This document shows positions 48,925 through 57,524 of a stretch of DNA of 64,000 nt, piece by piece. The position numbers and the translations under genes are program-made. The stretch is from Enterobacteriaceae bacterium B14 (GTDB taxonomy: Bacteria > Pseudomonadota > Gammaproteobacteria > Enterobacterales > Enterobacteriaceae). The DNA is taken from the NCBI GenBank assembly GCA_000307305.1, contig DF158882.1, forward strand, positions 749,291-813,290, read 5' to 3'. The stretch's first letter is position 1. Every line of letters begins with the position of its first letter. The notes under the pieces were generated by a model. The model saw only the letters and a program-made list of their open reading frames with translations. It was not told where the DNA came from and ran no database searches.

Positions 48925-50532
48925 CTATTTCTTCCAGATGTGGTCGTAGTTCACTGGTACATGAACAGGGTCAACATACAGTGCTTCATTCCCGCCCATA
49001 TCCGCAGAATGTACGGTAAAGCGTTTCTCGTTAAACACTGGAACCCATGGGGCATCATCCATTGCAGTCGTGAATATTTTGCGCCAGGTTTCGATACGTT
49101 CAGCCTGCTCTTCAGGTTTCACCATGCTGTCTGCTTTTACTGCTTCGGCATCAAGCGCTTTATTGCAATAACGTGCCCAGTTCCATCCCCCATCCGTTGC
49201 CCCAGCACAGCCGAGGATCGGGCCCCAGAAGTTAGATGGATCGGGGAAATCGGCAATCCACGCCATACCGCCAGACCACACCAACGGTGCCTGATCGGCA
49301 GAGCCAGCCGCCGCGATAACGTTTGCCTGAGCCAGTGATTTAATGGTCGCAGTGATCCCGATTTTCGCTAAATCTTGTTGGATAGATTGCGCGATACGCG
49401 GCTGTGGGTCGGTATTCATGACATACAGTTCTGTCGAGAATCCTTCTGGGAACCCCGCTTCCCCCAACAAGGCTTTTGCTTTGTCGACGTCATAGGCAAG
49501 GCCTTTGTAATTAACATCGTAGCCAGGCATTGATGGCGGCAGCGGTTGGTTTGCTGGGGCCGCACGGCCATTGATGATACGGACAATGCGGTCTTTGTTT
49601 ATTGCCATGTTCACTGCTTGGCGAACCTTGAGATTATCAAACGGTTTTAGCGTGGTTTTCATCGTCAAATAACCGGTTTGTAGTTGATCGCCAGTTACCA
49701 TCAGCCCTTTATATTTCGGTTCGTTGCGAAATTGCAGAAAACGAGCAGGCGGTACACCATCACCAGCAATATTAACTTCACCACGTTCGAGTCGCATTAA
49801 TGCCACGCTCGGATCTTGGCCGATTTGGAAGGTGATCGAGTCAAGGTACGGAATACCTTTATGGTAGTAATTAGCATTCTTTTTGAAGACGATTTGCTGG
49901 CCTAACGTCCACTCACCCAGTTCAAATGCGCCCGTCCCTACAGGGTGTTTACCAAAATCAGCCCCCCACTTTTCAACTTCTTCACGGGGGACAACGGAGG
50001 AAAAGTTTATCGCCATTACGTGTAAGAACGTGGCATTAGGGGCGGAAAGCGTAATTTTTACTGTGCTGTCATCAGGTGTTTCAATGCCTGCTAAGGTCGT
50101 GGTTTTGCCTGCAGCCATTTCGTCATAACCCACAATACTGCTAAAGAACCCCGCGCCTGGGCTTTGCGTTTTCGGGTTCACGGCACGTTCCAGTGAGTAT
50201 TTGACATCTGAGGCTATCATCTCGCGGCCATTATGGAACTTCACACCTTTGTGCAGGATGAACGTGTAGACCTTGCCATCATCAGAAATGGTGTAGCTTT
50301 CCGCCAGATCAGGTGTCAGCTCAGTCGTGCCTGGTTTGTAATCCATCAGACCATCAAACAGGCTTTTAATCATTGACCAGTTTTGCCAGTCATAACCGAT
50401 TGCAGGGTCAAGCGTGGCAACATCACTCTGATAAGTCACAACTGCATTGCCGCCATGTTTCGCTTCATCTGCCAGTGCTGATGTCGAAGAAAACGCCATT
50501 GCAATGGCCAACACTAAAATACTTTTTTTCAT
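48925..50532 (-). CDS. Family 5 ABC substrate-binding protein (DppA/OppA type)
   Basis: 535 residues with a signal peptide (MKKSILVLAIAMAFSSTSALA). Typical solute-binding family 5 body (ATLDPAIGYDWQNW, LAESYTISDDGKVYTFILHK split, VRQAVNMAINKDRIV). Start ATG 50532 with AGGGGC upstream is chosen over an earlier frame opening. Genome context suggests it binds an amide-containing compound rather than a plain peptide. Confidence 0.92.
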   Translation of the reverse strand: MKKSILVLAIAMAFSSTSALADEAKHGGNAVVTYQSDVATLDPAIGYDWQNWSMIKSLFDGLMDYKPGTTELTPDLAESYTISDDGKVYTFILHKGVKFHNGREMIASDVKYSLERAVNPKTQSPGAGFFSSIVGYDEMAAGKTTTLAGIETPDDSTVKITLSAPNATFLHVMAINFSSVVPREEVEKWGADFGKHPVGTGAFELGEWTLGQQIVFKKNANYYHKGIPYLDSITFQIGQDPSVALMRLERGEVNIAGDGVPPARFLQFRNEPKYKGLMVTGDQLQTGYLTMKTTLKPFDNLKVRQAVNMAINKDRIVRIINGRAAPANQPLPPSMPGYDVNYKGLAYDVDKAKALLGEAGFPEGFSTELYVMNTDPQPRIAQSIQQDLAKIGITATIKSLAQANVIAAAGSADQAPLVWSGGMAWIADFPDPSNFWGPILGCAGATDGGWNWARYCNKALDAEAVKADSMVKPEEQAERIETWRKIFTTAMDDAPWVPVFNEKRFTVHSADMGGNEALYVDPVHVPVNYDHIWKK

Positions 50533-50545
50533 AGTAAAGCCCCTA

Positions 50546-51469
50546 TTACTGTTTTTTGATATCAATCCGCGGGTCAATCCACGGCAATACAAGGTCGGCA
50601 ACCAAATTGCCGATAACAATAGCCACAGCGCAAACCGTGGTTACCCCTACAATGACTGGAATATCGACTTGCTGGATAGCTTGCCACGCGAGTTGCCCGA
50701 TACCTGGCCAACCAAAGACGGACTCCACCACCACGAGGCCACCTAAAAATACGCCAATATCAATGCCAATCATGGGGATCAGAGGAAGAACAGCATTAGG
50801 TAAAACATGACGCAGTAGGATATGAGTACGGCTCAAGCCTTTTGCGCGTGCAGTACGGATATAATCCTCGTGCAGAACCTCAATCATCACGGAGCGCAGC
50901 ATCCGCGAGTACCAGCCACTACCCAGAACACCCAGAGTTAAGGCCGGTAATGCCAGATGGCTAAACCCTCCGTACCCTCCCATTGGGAACCAGTCCAACA
51001 CGACGGCAAAAACATAAAGAAATAGCATTGCGGCAATAAATTGCGGGGCGGAAACACCGATAAATGAAATGGCCATCAAGAATTTATCAATCGCCTTATC
51101 ACGGTTGACTGCCGCCAGCGTGCCAAGCACTAAACCAATCAATACCTCACAGGCAATGCCAGCAGCCATCAACTGCAAAGAAGGCATAATGCGTGAACTG
51201 ATAAGCTCGCTGACCTCGGTACGTTGCAGGTAAGAACGGCCTAAATCACCTTGTAGTAACCGTATCAAATAGTTGAAGTATTGCTGAAAGAATGGCTGAT
51301 CTAGCCCCAATTGATGGCGAATACTGGCGACAACTTCAGGGGTAGCGCTACGTCCGGCAATTTGCCTCACCGGATCGGCTGGCAGCATAAAGAGCAACAC
51401 GTAGCTGATGAGTGTGACGCCTAGTAAAATAAAGAACGCATGTAATAAACGGCGACTGATGAATAGCAT
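50546..51469 (-). CDS. ABC permease, DppB-like
   Basis: 307 residues, six membrane helices, DppB/OppB type (N-terminal LLFMLPADPVRQIAGRSATP, EAA loop YSRMLRSVMIEVLHEDYIRT-ARAKGLS). Its ATG shares one base with the stop of the DppC-like gene. Thirteen bases separate it from the binding-protein gene. Confidence 0.92.
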   Translation of the reverse strand: MLFISRRLLHAFFILLGVTLISYVLLFMLPADPVRQIAGRSATPEVVASIRHQLGLDQPFFQQYFNYLIRLLQGDLGRSYLQRTEVSELISSRIMPSLQLMAAGIACEVLIGLVLGTLAAVNRDKAIDKFLMAISFIGVSAPQFIAAMLFLYVFAVVLDWFPMGGYGGFSHLALPALTLGVLGSGWYSRMLRSVMIEVLHEDYIRTARAKGLSRTHILLRHVLPNAVLPLIPMIGIDIGVFLGGLVVVESVFGWPGIGQLAWQAIQQVDIPVIVGVTTVCAVAIVIGNLVADLVLPWIDPRIDIKKQ

Positions 51470-52317
51470 TACAGGCTCCTTTTCAGTGTAGGGTCCAGCG
51501 CGTCACGCAGTGCGTCACCGAGAATATTGAACGAGAGGGACAACATGACGATGGCAGCGCCAGGGAAAAATACCAGCCATGGTGCCGTCGTAAACCAAGT
51601 CTGGCTTTCAAAAATAATATTGCCCCAACTTGGAACCGGTGGCTGAACCCCTACTCCGAGGAAACTTAATGTCGCCTCCAGCAACACGGTGGTTGAAATC
51701 CCAAGTGTTGACCACACCAGCACCGTAGGCACTAAGTGAGGCATCAAATGCACCCACAAAATACGAATATTACTGGCACCCAATGTACGTTCGACCGCGA
51801 CGAAATCACGGGCACTTAATGACACCGTTTCGGCATAGATAACGCGGGCGATTTGCACCCAGTTCACCATTGCGATAACCAAAATAACGACCCATACACC
51901 GGGGTGGAAAATAGCCGCCAAGGCAATAGCCAAAAGTAACGCCGGGAAGGCCATCATCAAGTCAGTAAATCGCATTAACAATCCACCAATCTTCCCCTGA
52001 ATAAAACCAGCGGTTAACCCCACCAACACACCGATGACAACAGCGATACCATTAGCAACCACCCCCACTAACAACGATGTCCGAGCACCATAAATCAGAC
52101 GGGAAAAGAGGTCGCGCCCCAGCAAATCTGTCCCTAACCAGAAAACAGAGTCAGGAGGCATAGGCGCGCCTTCAAGGGATAGTCCTTCGAAAATCTGTTC
52201 ATCCGGCGCGAAATGGACGAACCACGGGGCGAAGATAGCCATTGCCACAATAACGGTAATAAACAGCAGCGAGATCAGCAGTAATGGCCGTTGCAATAAA
52301 CGCCGAAAACTCATCAT
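51469..52317 (-). CDS. ABC permease, DppC-like
   Basis: 282 residues, DppC/OppC type with the cytoplasmic N-terminus, FWLGTDLLGRDLFSRLIYGA segment and EAA loop (SLSARDFVAVERTLGASNIRI split). Overlaps the AmiR-like gene end by 4 bases; ATG 52317 and ATG 52314 are both possible. Pairs with the DppB-like permease. Confidence 0.92.
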   Translation of the reverse strand: MMSFRRLLQRPLLLISLLFITVIVAMAIFAPWFVHFAPDEQIFEGLSLEGAPMPPDSVFWLGTDLLGRDLFSRLIYGARTSLLVGVVANGIAVVIGVLVGLTAGFIQGKIGGLLMRFTDLMMAFPALLLAIALAAIFHPGVWVVILVIAMVNWVQIARVIYAETVSLSARDFVAVERTLGASNIRILWVHLMPHLVPTVLVWSTLGISTTVLLEATLSFLGVGVQPPVPSWGNIIFESQTWFTTAPWLVFFPGAAIVMLSLSFNILGDALRDALDPTLKRSL

Positions 52318-52907
52318 CTGCTCCCCTTTTGTAAGATTGAGGTTTGCAATAGTATTTTTTCTGCCAGATCGGCCATTGTGAGATTGTTGGCCATCGCTTC
52401 ACGGCGCAGCGTGTTCCATGCAGTCGATTCATCAATATGGTGAGCCACCATCAATGCAGCAATCGCTTGGCTAATTTGCGGCAAATGCGTCAGGCGCTGT
52501 TCAAGACGCTCGATAACCTCACTGTTTTGTTGAAGCTGTTGGCGAATGCCGGTTGCCATCATCAACGTGGTATAAATTGCACGCTGGTTGATGGGCTTCG
52601 ACAGTAATGCTGTCGCACCGAGATTTAACGCCCGCTCAATCTGCGAAAGGGCTTCATGTGAGATAACGGCAATAATAGGCACTGCGTTATTGCGTAGTTG
52701 TTCAAGCGCTCGTGGGCTGGAGAATTCATCCACTTCGACCAGCACGGCAAACCAATCCAGAGAACTTAGTGCTGCATCCTCGTTGAGTATTTGCCACTGC
52801 CCTCCCATACGCGGCAGGCTTTTTTCCAATGCCGCCATTGTGCGTGACTCACAATCCATGAGTAAAAGTGGACGGCTGCTCAAATCAGGTGGGGAAAGAC
52901 GGATCAT
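52314..52907 (-). CDS. amiR: AmiR-like ANTAR antiterminator
   Basis: 197 residues. N-terminal pseudo-receiver (about 12-125) lacking the usual phosphorylation Asp arrangement, a coiled-coil linker (about 128-150; QQNSEVIERLEQRL) and a C-terminal ANTAR domain (ISQAIAALMVAHHIDESTAW, LRREAMANNLTMADLAEKIL). ANTAR proteins bind paired hexaloop RNA hairpins and prevent transcription termination. It overlaps the AmiC-like gene by 4 bases, as in the Pseudomonas amidase system, where AmiC holds AmiR inactive until amide is bound. The symbol follows Pseudomonas usage. Confidence 0.9.
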   Translation of the reverse strand: MIRLSPPDLSSRPLLLMDCESRTMAALEKSLPRMGGQWQILNEDAALSSLDWFAVLVEVDEFSSPRALEQLRNNAVPIIAVISHEALSQIERALNLGATALLSKPINQRAIYTTLMMATGIRQQLQQNSEVIERLEQRLTHLPQISQAIAALMVAHHIDESTAWNTLRREAMANNLTMADLAEKILLQTSILQKGSR

Positions 52908-54043
52908 TTTACTACCCTCAAAATCTGATGTTGTTTACCGGTTGAGTGTGAAAAAAGGCAGTGAAGATTTGTTGCTGTGAGATAAGGATCTGGCTCCAAC
53001 AAACTTGTTTCTTTATGAATCAGTTGAAATTCATCGTGAACAAATTCGCCGATATAGCAAGGCAAACGGCTGTGGTTGTTATCGGATGAAACACTGATTT
53101 CGCCAAGCGGTGTCATGATGGGCCCTTGCCACAAGGCGGCTTTAATATCGTCCGGAGACGTGCTTCCGGCACGCATGACGCTGTGGGCAAATAACCAAAT
53201 ACCCAACATGTTACTGGTGTAGAAATGCGAAAATTGTTTCCAGCCATGAAGTACGTTTTGTCTGGCGCAGTATTCAGGTGCCGCAGCCGCAAAAAATGGC
53301 CCACAGGAAATCAGACGCAGCGAATGTAAACCACAGACTTCACCGGCTTCTGCTTCGGTCAAATTACAACTGAGGACAGGTAATGGCTGTTGGCGTGATT
53401 GGCAGGCGCGATTGAGTGCCCGTAAGAAAGCATATGAAGATTCGCCAACGAGGTTATTGAGAACAAAATGTGGGCGTTTTAGCAGAAGTTTAGTGACTAT
53501 CTCATCGAATTCTAAATGGCCCAGTCCTAGGTATTTCTCACCTACGACTTCCCCTTTTGCATATCCCAGAGCTTCGATAGCGATGCGGTTACTTTCCCAG
53601 CCCCAAACATAGTTTGAACCAATCAAATAACCGTGCGAGCCAATATGTTCCAGTGCCCAGCGCAGCAAAGGTAGCAACGCTTGATTTGGGCAACTGTTCA
53701 GATAGATGACATTTTCACTGCTTTCGTAGCCTTCATACGGGGAACCATACCAAAGCAAAGAATTGTACTGTTCCAGCTCAGGAACCATCTCTTTACGGCT
53801 CGCGGAAGTAATCAGACCAAATAGATGAGAAACCCCGCTGGCGCTGAGTTCTTGTACCGCGTGGTTATATACAGCAAGATTATCCGCAGGGTCTATGTGC
53901 CTCACTCGCAATTGAAAATCCATTCTAGGTAAGGAATTCACTACATCTACCGCATGTAATACACCCATAAATGCATTTTTTGCGATATGCCTGTAGGTGC
54001 CATGAGTCGATGACACAACGCCAATCTCAATGATACGGCTCAT
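52904..54043 (-). CDS. amiC: AmiC-like amide sensor (cytosolic binding-protein fold)
   Basis: 379 residues of the Peripla_BP_5 / AmiC family (EIGVVSSTHGTYRHIAKNAF, GSPYEGYESSENVIYLNSCP, GYLIGSNYVWGWESNRIA). No signal peptide, so it works in the cytoplasm as a ligand-controlled inhibitor of the AmiR-like protein, by analogy with Pseudomonas AmiC. First gene of the seven-gene operon. AGAGGAA ribosome site. The symbol follows Pseudomonas usage and is not the E. coli cell-wall amidase AmiC. Confidence 0.9.
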   Translation of the reverse strand: MSRIIEIGVVSSTHGTYRHIAKNAFMGVLHAVDVVNSLPRMDFQLRVRHIDPADNLAVYNHAVQELSASGVSHLFGLITSASRKEMVPELEQYNSLLWYGSPYEGYESSENVIYLNSCPNQALLPLLRWALEHIGSHGYLIGSNYVWGWESNRIAIEALGYAKGEVVGEKYLGLGHLEFDEIVTKLLLKRPHFVLNNLVGESSYAFLRALNRACQSRQQPLPVLSCNLTEAEAGEVCGLHSLRLISCGPFFAAAAPEYCARQNVLHGWKQFSHFYTSNMLGIWLFAHSVMRAGSTSPDDIKAALWQGPIMTPLGEISVSSDNNHSRLPCYIGEFVHDEFQLIHKETSLLEPDPYLTATNLHCLFSHSTGKQHQILRVVK

Positions 54044-54059
54044 ACGGATTCCTCTGCAT

Positions 54060-54093
54060 AAAAAAAGCCTTAATACCCTATGGGCATTAAGGC
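54060..54093 (-). terminator. Leader terminator in front of the amide operon
   Basis: On the minus strand: GCCTTAATGCCC, loop ATA, GGGTATTAAGGC, then seven Ts, ending 16 bases before the amiC-like ATG. It is a 12-bp stem with one G-U pair, a strong intrinsic terminator located inside the 5' leader, so it must be overcome for the operon to be expressed. Confidence 0.88.
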
Positions 54094-54104
54094 ATCTTTA
54101 CCTC
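54089..54104 (-). promoter_or_regulatory. Candidate ANTAR-target hairpin overlapping the leader terminator
   Basis: Minus strand GAGGT-AAAGAT-GCCTT: a 5-bp stem (two G-U pairs) closed by a hexaloop with A at position 1 and G at position 4, the ANTAR RNA signature. Its 3' arm is the first five bases of the terminator's 5' arm, so the two structures exclude each other. The expected upstream partner hairpin was not identified clearly; a GGAA-AGCA-TTCC hairpin near 54131-54142 is the nearest structure. Confidence 0.55.
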
Positions 54105-54163
54105 GCTATATACTTTTTCAAGACTTATCGGAATGCTTTCCTGCTTGATCGTAATAAAGACTA

Positions 54164-54180
54164 TGAAAGAATCGTGCCAA
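54164..54180 (-). promoter_or_regulatory. Candidate sigma-54 promoter of the amide operon
   Basis: Minus strand TTGGCACGATTCTTTCA against the consensus YTGGCACG-N4-TTGCW: the -24 element is perfect and the -12 element keeps C but has T for G. The start would be near 54153, giving a leader of about 110 bases that contains the ANTAR-type hairpin and terminator. Confidence 0.6.
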
Positions 54181-54252
54181 TTTGCTAACACTCTAATTTA
54201 GAGACTTACTGCGGTGTAAAAAGCAAATGTTGCAAATTTGCATTATTTTTGC

Positions 54253-54285
54253 GCAGCAATATAGTGCACTGCACTATATTGCTGC
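54253..54285. promoter_or_regulatory. 33-bp palindrome, possible NtrC enhancer
   Basis: GCAGCAATATAGTGCA, one C, then the exact reverse complement TGCACTATATTGCTGC. Each half reads like an NtrC dyad, TGCACT-N5-GCTGC(A), versus consensus TGCACY-N5-RGTGCA. It is about 100-130 bases upstream of the inferred sigma-54 start point, the usual enhancer distance. The 18-base centre-to-centre spacing is unusual for NtrC. Confidence 0.45.
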
Positions 54286-54464
54286 ATGCGTGAATTTATT
54301 GTTTATGAATTCAATGGTGCCGTGCTGATTGACACAGAACTTGGTCGCTTTGATAGGTATGCTGGGAAATGTGCTGAATCTCAAGCTTGGATGGATAGAG
54401 CTATTAATAACTTATAAAAAGTAATATAAAAAAGGTAGAACATTTAAAATAAAATATTAGATAA
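54286..54464 (+). other. Short unassigned frame and non-coding sequence
   Basis: ATG 54286 to TAA 54417 encodes 43 residues (MREFIVYEFNGAVLIDTELG start). It begins at the edge of the 33-bp palindrome and has no ribosome site, so it is more likely a gene remnant than an expressed peptide. The following 50 bases are AT-rich with nothing recognisable. Confidence 0.25.
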
Positions 54465-55013
54465 CATAGCATAACAATCTACAAAATTAGAGAATATTAT
54501 GATATTTATCTTATTTTTGCAGCATCTGTTTCGGCTCTGGCGACGGACATGATAGTCCCAGCGTTACCAATATTGCAAAAATCTTTTGGTACTGATTATT
54601 CAACTATAATAGGTGCAATGCTCTTCAATTTAACTCTTGGGGCATACTATCCAACGGCAAATTTTATCGCACTACAGATAAAAGGTAATAAGATAGGTGT
54701 AGCAGCCTCTATTACTGGATTTATTCAAACTGTAAGTGCAGGTACCATTAGCTTTTTTGCTGTAAAAATAACCACTTTAGGTATTAGTTTCGATAGAACT
54801 CTTGGCCTAAGCTGCCTAGTTTTAGCAATCACTTCCGTTTTAATTGTAGCTATGACAAAGAACTCTAAATGGGAAACTGGCAAAAAAGAAAAATCTATTA
54901 AATATCAATCAAGGGTGTTTAATGAGTATATCAATGAACTAGTAATAGTAAAAAGAGATGGAAAGGAAATAACTCTAGATGATGGCAGGAAAATAATAGA
55001 ATTTAGAACCTGA
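54465..55013 (+). pseudogene. Chimeric remnant: MFS transporter joined to an aminotransferase start
   Basis: The frame opens after a stop at 54464 with no proper start codon. It first encodes the first helix of an MFS multidrug transporter (LIFAASVSALATDMIVPALP), jumps to the last three helices (AMLFNLTLGAYYPTANFIAL, GVAASITGFIQTVSAG), and then changes at about residue 120 of the ATG-initiated part to NEYINELVIVKRDGKEITLD, which resembles the N-terminus of a PLP-dependent aminotransferase, before stopping. About eight helices of the transporter are missing. A product of internal deletions; not functional as a pump. Confidence 0.6.
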
Positions 55014-55073
55014 GTAAAAGCGGATCTATTTCCACAGTTTGAAAATACCCAACGGATTAAGGTCAAATTAAAA

Positions 55074-55106
55074 AGCCTGACTCCGGTAGAATATCGGAGT
55101 CAGGCT
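55074..55106 (-). terminator. Intrinsic terminator of the ter operon
   Basis: A perfect 12-bp stem AGCCTGACTCCG / CGGAGTCAGGCT with a 9-base loop. On the minus strand it runs into TTTTAATTT. It lies about 90 bases after terE. A smaller A5GC / GCT5 hairpin at 55152-55169 comes first and may act as an additional terminator. Confidence 0.85.
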
Positions 55107-55192
55107 CTACACGCTGCTTAACTAAAGTGTCCCATTTTATGGGGTCACTTCAAAAAGCTGGGGCTTTTTATTGATTAGACTCTAATCAAATC

Positions 55193-55768
55193 TTAAACAT
55201 TCACACCGTGCTGACTAGCCAGAGCACCTAGACCACCGGTAAAGCCTTGGCCTACAGCTTTAAACTTCCACTCGTTACCATGGCGATATAGCTCACCAAA
55301 GATCATTGCTGTTTCGGTCGATGCATCTTCAGACAAATCAAAACGAGCAATCTCAGTACCGTTATCGTTATTGTAAACGCGCATAAAGCTGTTGCTTACC
55401 ATACCGAAGTTTTGTTTGCGGACGTCGGCATCATAGATAGTAACGGCAAAAACCATTTTCTTAACGTTGGCATCAACTTTAGTCAGGTCAATTTTTACCT
55501 GCTCATCATCGCCATCGCCTTCACCAGTACGGTTATCACCTTGGTGTTCAACACCGCCACACTGGCTTAACTTGTTGTTAAAGAAAATAAAATGGGAGTC
55601 GGAAAGCACTTTACCATCCTCTCCTACCATGAATACGGATGCATCAAGGTCAAATCCTTGTCCATCAGTAACACGGGCATCCCATCCCAAGCCAACCATG
55701 GCTATATTCATGGTCGGTGCTTCTTTAGTGAGGGATACGTTGCCGCCTTTTACAAGAGAAACTGCCAT
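55193..55768 (-). CDS. terE: Tellurium resistance protein TerE
   Basis: 191 residues, a single TerD-type beta-sandwich domain. Calcium-binding acidic motifs [19 protein letters not shown] and [14 protein letters not shown] are intact, as is the C-terminal [16 protein letters not shown] signature. Last gene of terZABCDE; 68 bases after terD. In plasmid R478-type systems it contributes to tellurite, phage and pore-forming colicin resistance. Confidence 0.93.
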   Translation of the reverse strand: MAVSLVKGGNVSLTKEAPTMNIAMVGLGWDARVTDGQGFDLDASVFMVGEDGKVLSDSHFIFFNNKLSQCGGVEHQGDNRTGEGDGDDEQVKIDLTKVDANVKKMVFAVTIYDADVRKQNFGMVSNSFMRVYNNDNGTEIARFDLSEDASTETAMIFGELYRHGNEWKFKAVGQGFTGGLGALASQHGVNV

Positions 55769-55836
55769 TTTTAAGCTCCTGCTTTAATTGTTATTGGGGC
55801 CGATTTACAGCCCCGAGAAAGATATTTTTTATTGGA

Positions 55837-56415
55837 TCAAGATGCGTTAATACCGTACTCAGCACATACAGAGCCTAAGCCGCCTGCATAACCCTGCCCT
55901 ACGGCACGGAATTTCCACTCACCACTGTGACGATATAGCTCACCAAACAACATTGCGGTCTCGGTGGATGCATCTTCTGTTAGATCATAACGTGCAACTT
56001 CAGCTTGATTGTCGTTATTGACCAAACGGATGAACGCACCAGATACTTGCCCGAAGCTCTGATGTCTCGCTGTCGCATCATGGATAGTGACGACAAAGAC
56101 AATTTTTGCAACGTCTGCTGGAACCAGCTCTAGTTTAACAACCAGTGATTCATCATCACCGTCGCCTTCACCGGTACGGTTATCACCAGTGTGAGTAACG
56201 GAGCCGTCTGATGATTTCAGATTATTATAAAAAATGAAGTCAGCATCATTACGCACTTTACCGCTTTCGGTAAGCATGAATGCTGAAGCATCAAGGTCAA
56301 AATCTTGACCATCCGTTGAACGGGCGTCCCAACCAAGTCCGATCAGGACATTTTTCATCGATGGTGCAGCTTTGCTTAACGATACGTTGCCGCCTTTAGA
56401 AAGAGATACGCTCAT
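55837..56415 (-). CDS. terD: Tellurium resistance protein TerD
   Basis: 192 residues, paralogous to TerE, with [33 protein letters not shown] and [19 protein letters not shown]. Calcium-binding Ter domain. TerD and TerC are the core of Ter stress systems and are thought to form membrane-associated metal-sensing complexes. 44 bases after terC. Confidence 0.95.
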   Translation of the reverse strand: MSVSLSKGGNVSLSKAAPSMKNVLIGLGWDARSTDGQDFDLDASAFMLTESGKVRNDADFIFYNNLKSSDGSVTHTGDNRTGEGDGDDESLVVKLELVPADVAKIVFVVTIHDATARHQSFGQVSGAFIRLVNNDNQAEVARYDLTEDASTETAMLFGELYRHSGEWKFRAVGQGYAGGLGSVCAEYGINAS

Positions 56416-56459
56416 TTTTATCCTCTATATAAATATGATGAAATGATAGATTGGAGGGA

Positions 56460-57500
56460 TTATCCCTCCTTTTCCTCTGACTCTGGTTTTCCTGGGAATA
56501 GTGCACTAGCAATAACGCCTATGGCTAACACGATCAGTACCACATAGAGACTCGTGGTTGCTGAAATACTGTAGCCATGATGCCATATGTGATCTGTCGC
56601 GTTCAGACCAAGCTTAATAGCAATAAAGAACAGCAGAACAATAACGGCTTTTTCCAGATGTACCAGATATTGCTTCAGCGCCTCTAGTACAAAATACAGC
56701 GTACGTAGGCCGAGAATAGCAAACATCATTGCACTGTAAACGATTAATGGCTCGCGGCTGACGGCAATAATGGCCGGAACAGAGTCAAAAGCAAACATGA
56801 CATCTGAAAGCTCAACGACAGCCACACAAAGCATTAATGGTGTTGCGTACATCGCCGCTTTTTTAGCGCGCCCGACAGTCACATCTTTGTTTTCTGGCTT
56901 AGCTAACTCTTGATCAACTTCTTTCTGTGTTAGCAAAAACGCATGGCCTGACAGCTTAGGCCAGATTGGGAAAAAGCGTTTTACCATACGGTATGCAAGG
57001 TGCTCTGAATAGTCCTCGACCTCATCATCATCGTCGCCGCTTTTAAGCATCATTACGGCAGTCCACGCTACGATGATAGCGAAAACGATCTCAACATATG
57101 GACCAAGAGAGAGCAGGCTGGTACCAATTACAACAAATATGCCTCTAAAGACAATGGCACCGATAATTCCCCAGTACAACACGCGATGACGATAGCGATC
57201 TGGAATATTAAACCAAGCGAATATCGCCATCATGACAAACAGGTTGTCAACGGACAGAACTTTTTCCAGCGCATAGCCTGTAACAAAGAGGCTTGCTACT
57301 TCAGCACCGTGATGAATATAAAGGAAGCCAGCAAACGCCAAAGCAACCATAATCCAGAAAACAGACCACAATGCCGCACTTTTTAAAGTGATTGGCTTAT
57401 CATGACGGTGCATGAAAAGGTCAATAAAGATAGCACCAACTGAAAGAGCAATGAAAACAATGACAGTTTCGATTGGAAAGCCAATATTTGTAGATACCAT
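56460..57500 (-). CDS. terC: Integral membrane protein TerC
   Basis: 346 residues, about nine membrane helices. Family signatures SVDNLFVMMAIFAWF and ELSDVMFAFDSVPAIIAVS carry the conserved acidic residues in membrane helices that are thought to bind metal ions, in line with TerC-family roles in Mn2+ homeostasis. A charged loop (GDDDDEVEDY) lies in the middle. 24 bases after terB. Confidence 0.96.
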   Translation of the reverse strand: MVSTNIGFPIETVIVFIALSVGAIFIDLFMHRHDKPITLKSAALWSVFWIMVALAFAGFLYIHHGAEVASLFVTGYALEKVLSVDNLFVMMAIFAWFNIPDRYRHRVLYWGIIGAIVFRGIFVVIGTSLLSLGPYVEIVFAIIVAWTAVMMLKSGDDDDEVEDYSEHLAYRMVKRFFPIWPKLSGHAFLLTQKEVDQELAKPENKDVTVGRAKKAAMYATPLMLCVAVVELSDVMFAFDSVPAIIAVSREPLIVYSAMMFAILGLRTLYFVLEALKQYLVHLEKAVIVLLFFIAIKLGLNATDHIWHHGYSISATTSLYVVLIVLAIGVIASALFPGKPESEEKEG

Positions 57501-57524
57501 TTTAAACCTTAATCAGGGGGAGAT

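Noticed and set aside
54286-54417. 43-codon gene after the 33-bp palindrome
   Set aside because: No ribosome site and its start abuts the palindrome; kept only as an unassigned frame.
55120-55152. Possible insertion-sequence end (AAGTGTCCCAT / ATGGGGTCACTT)
   Set aside because: The hairpin resembles some IS termini, but there is no second copy, no transposase and no target duplication in the window.
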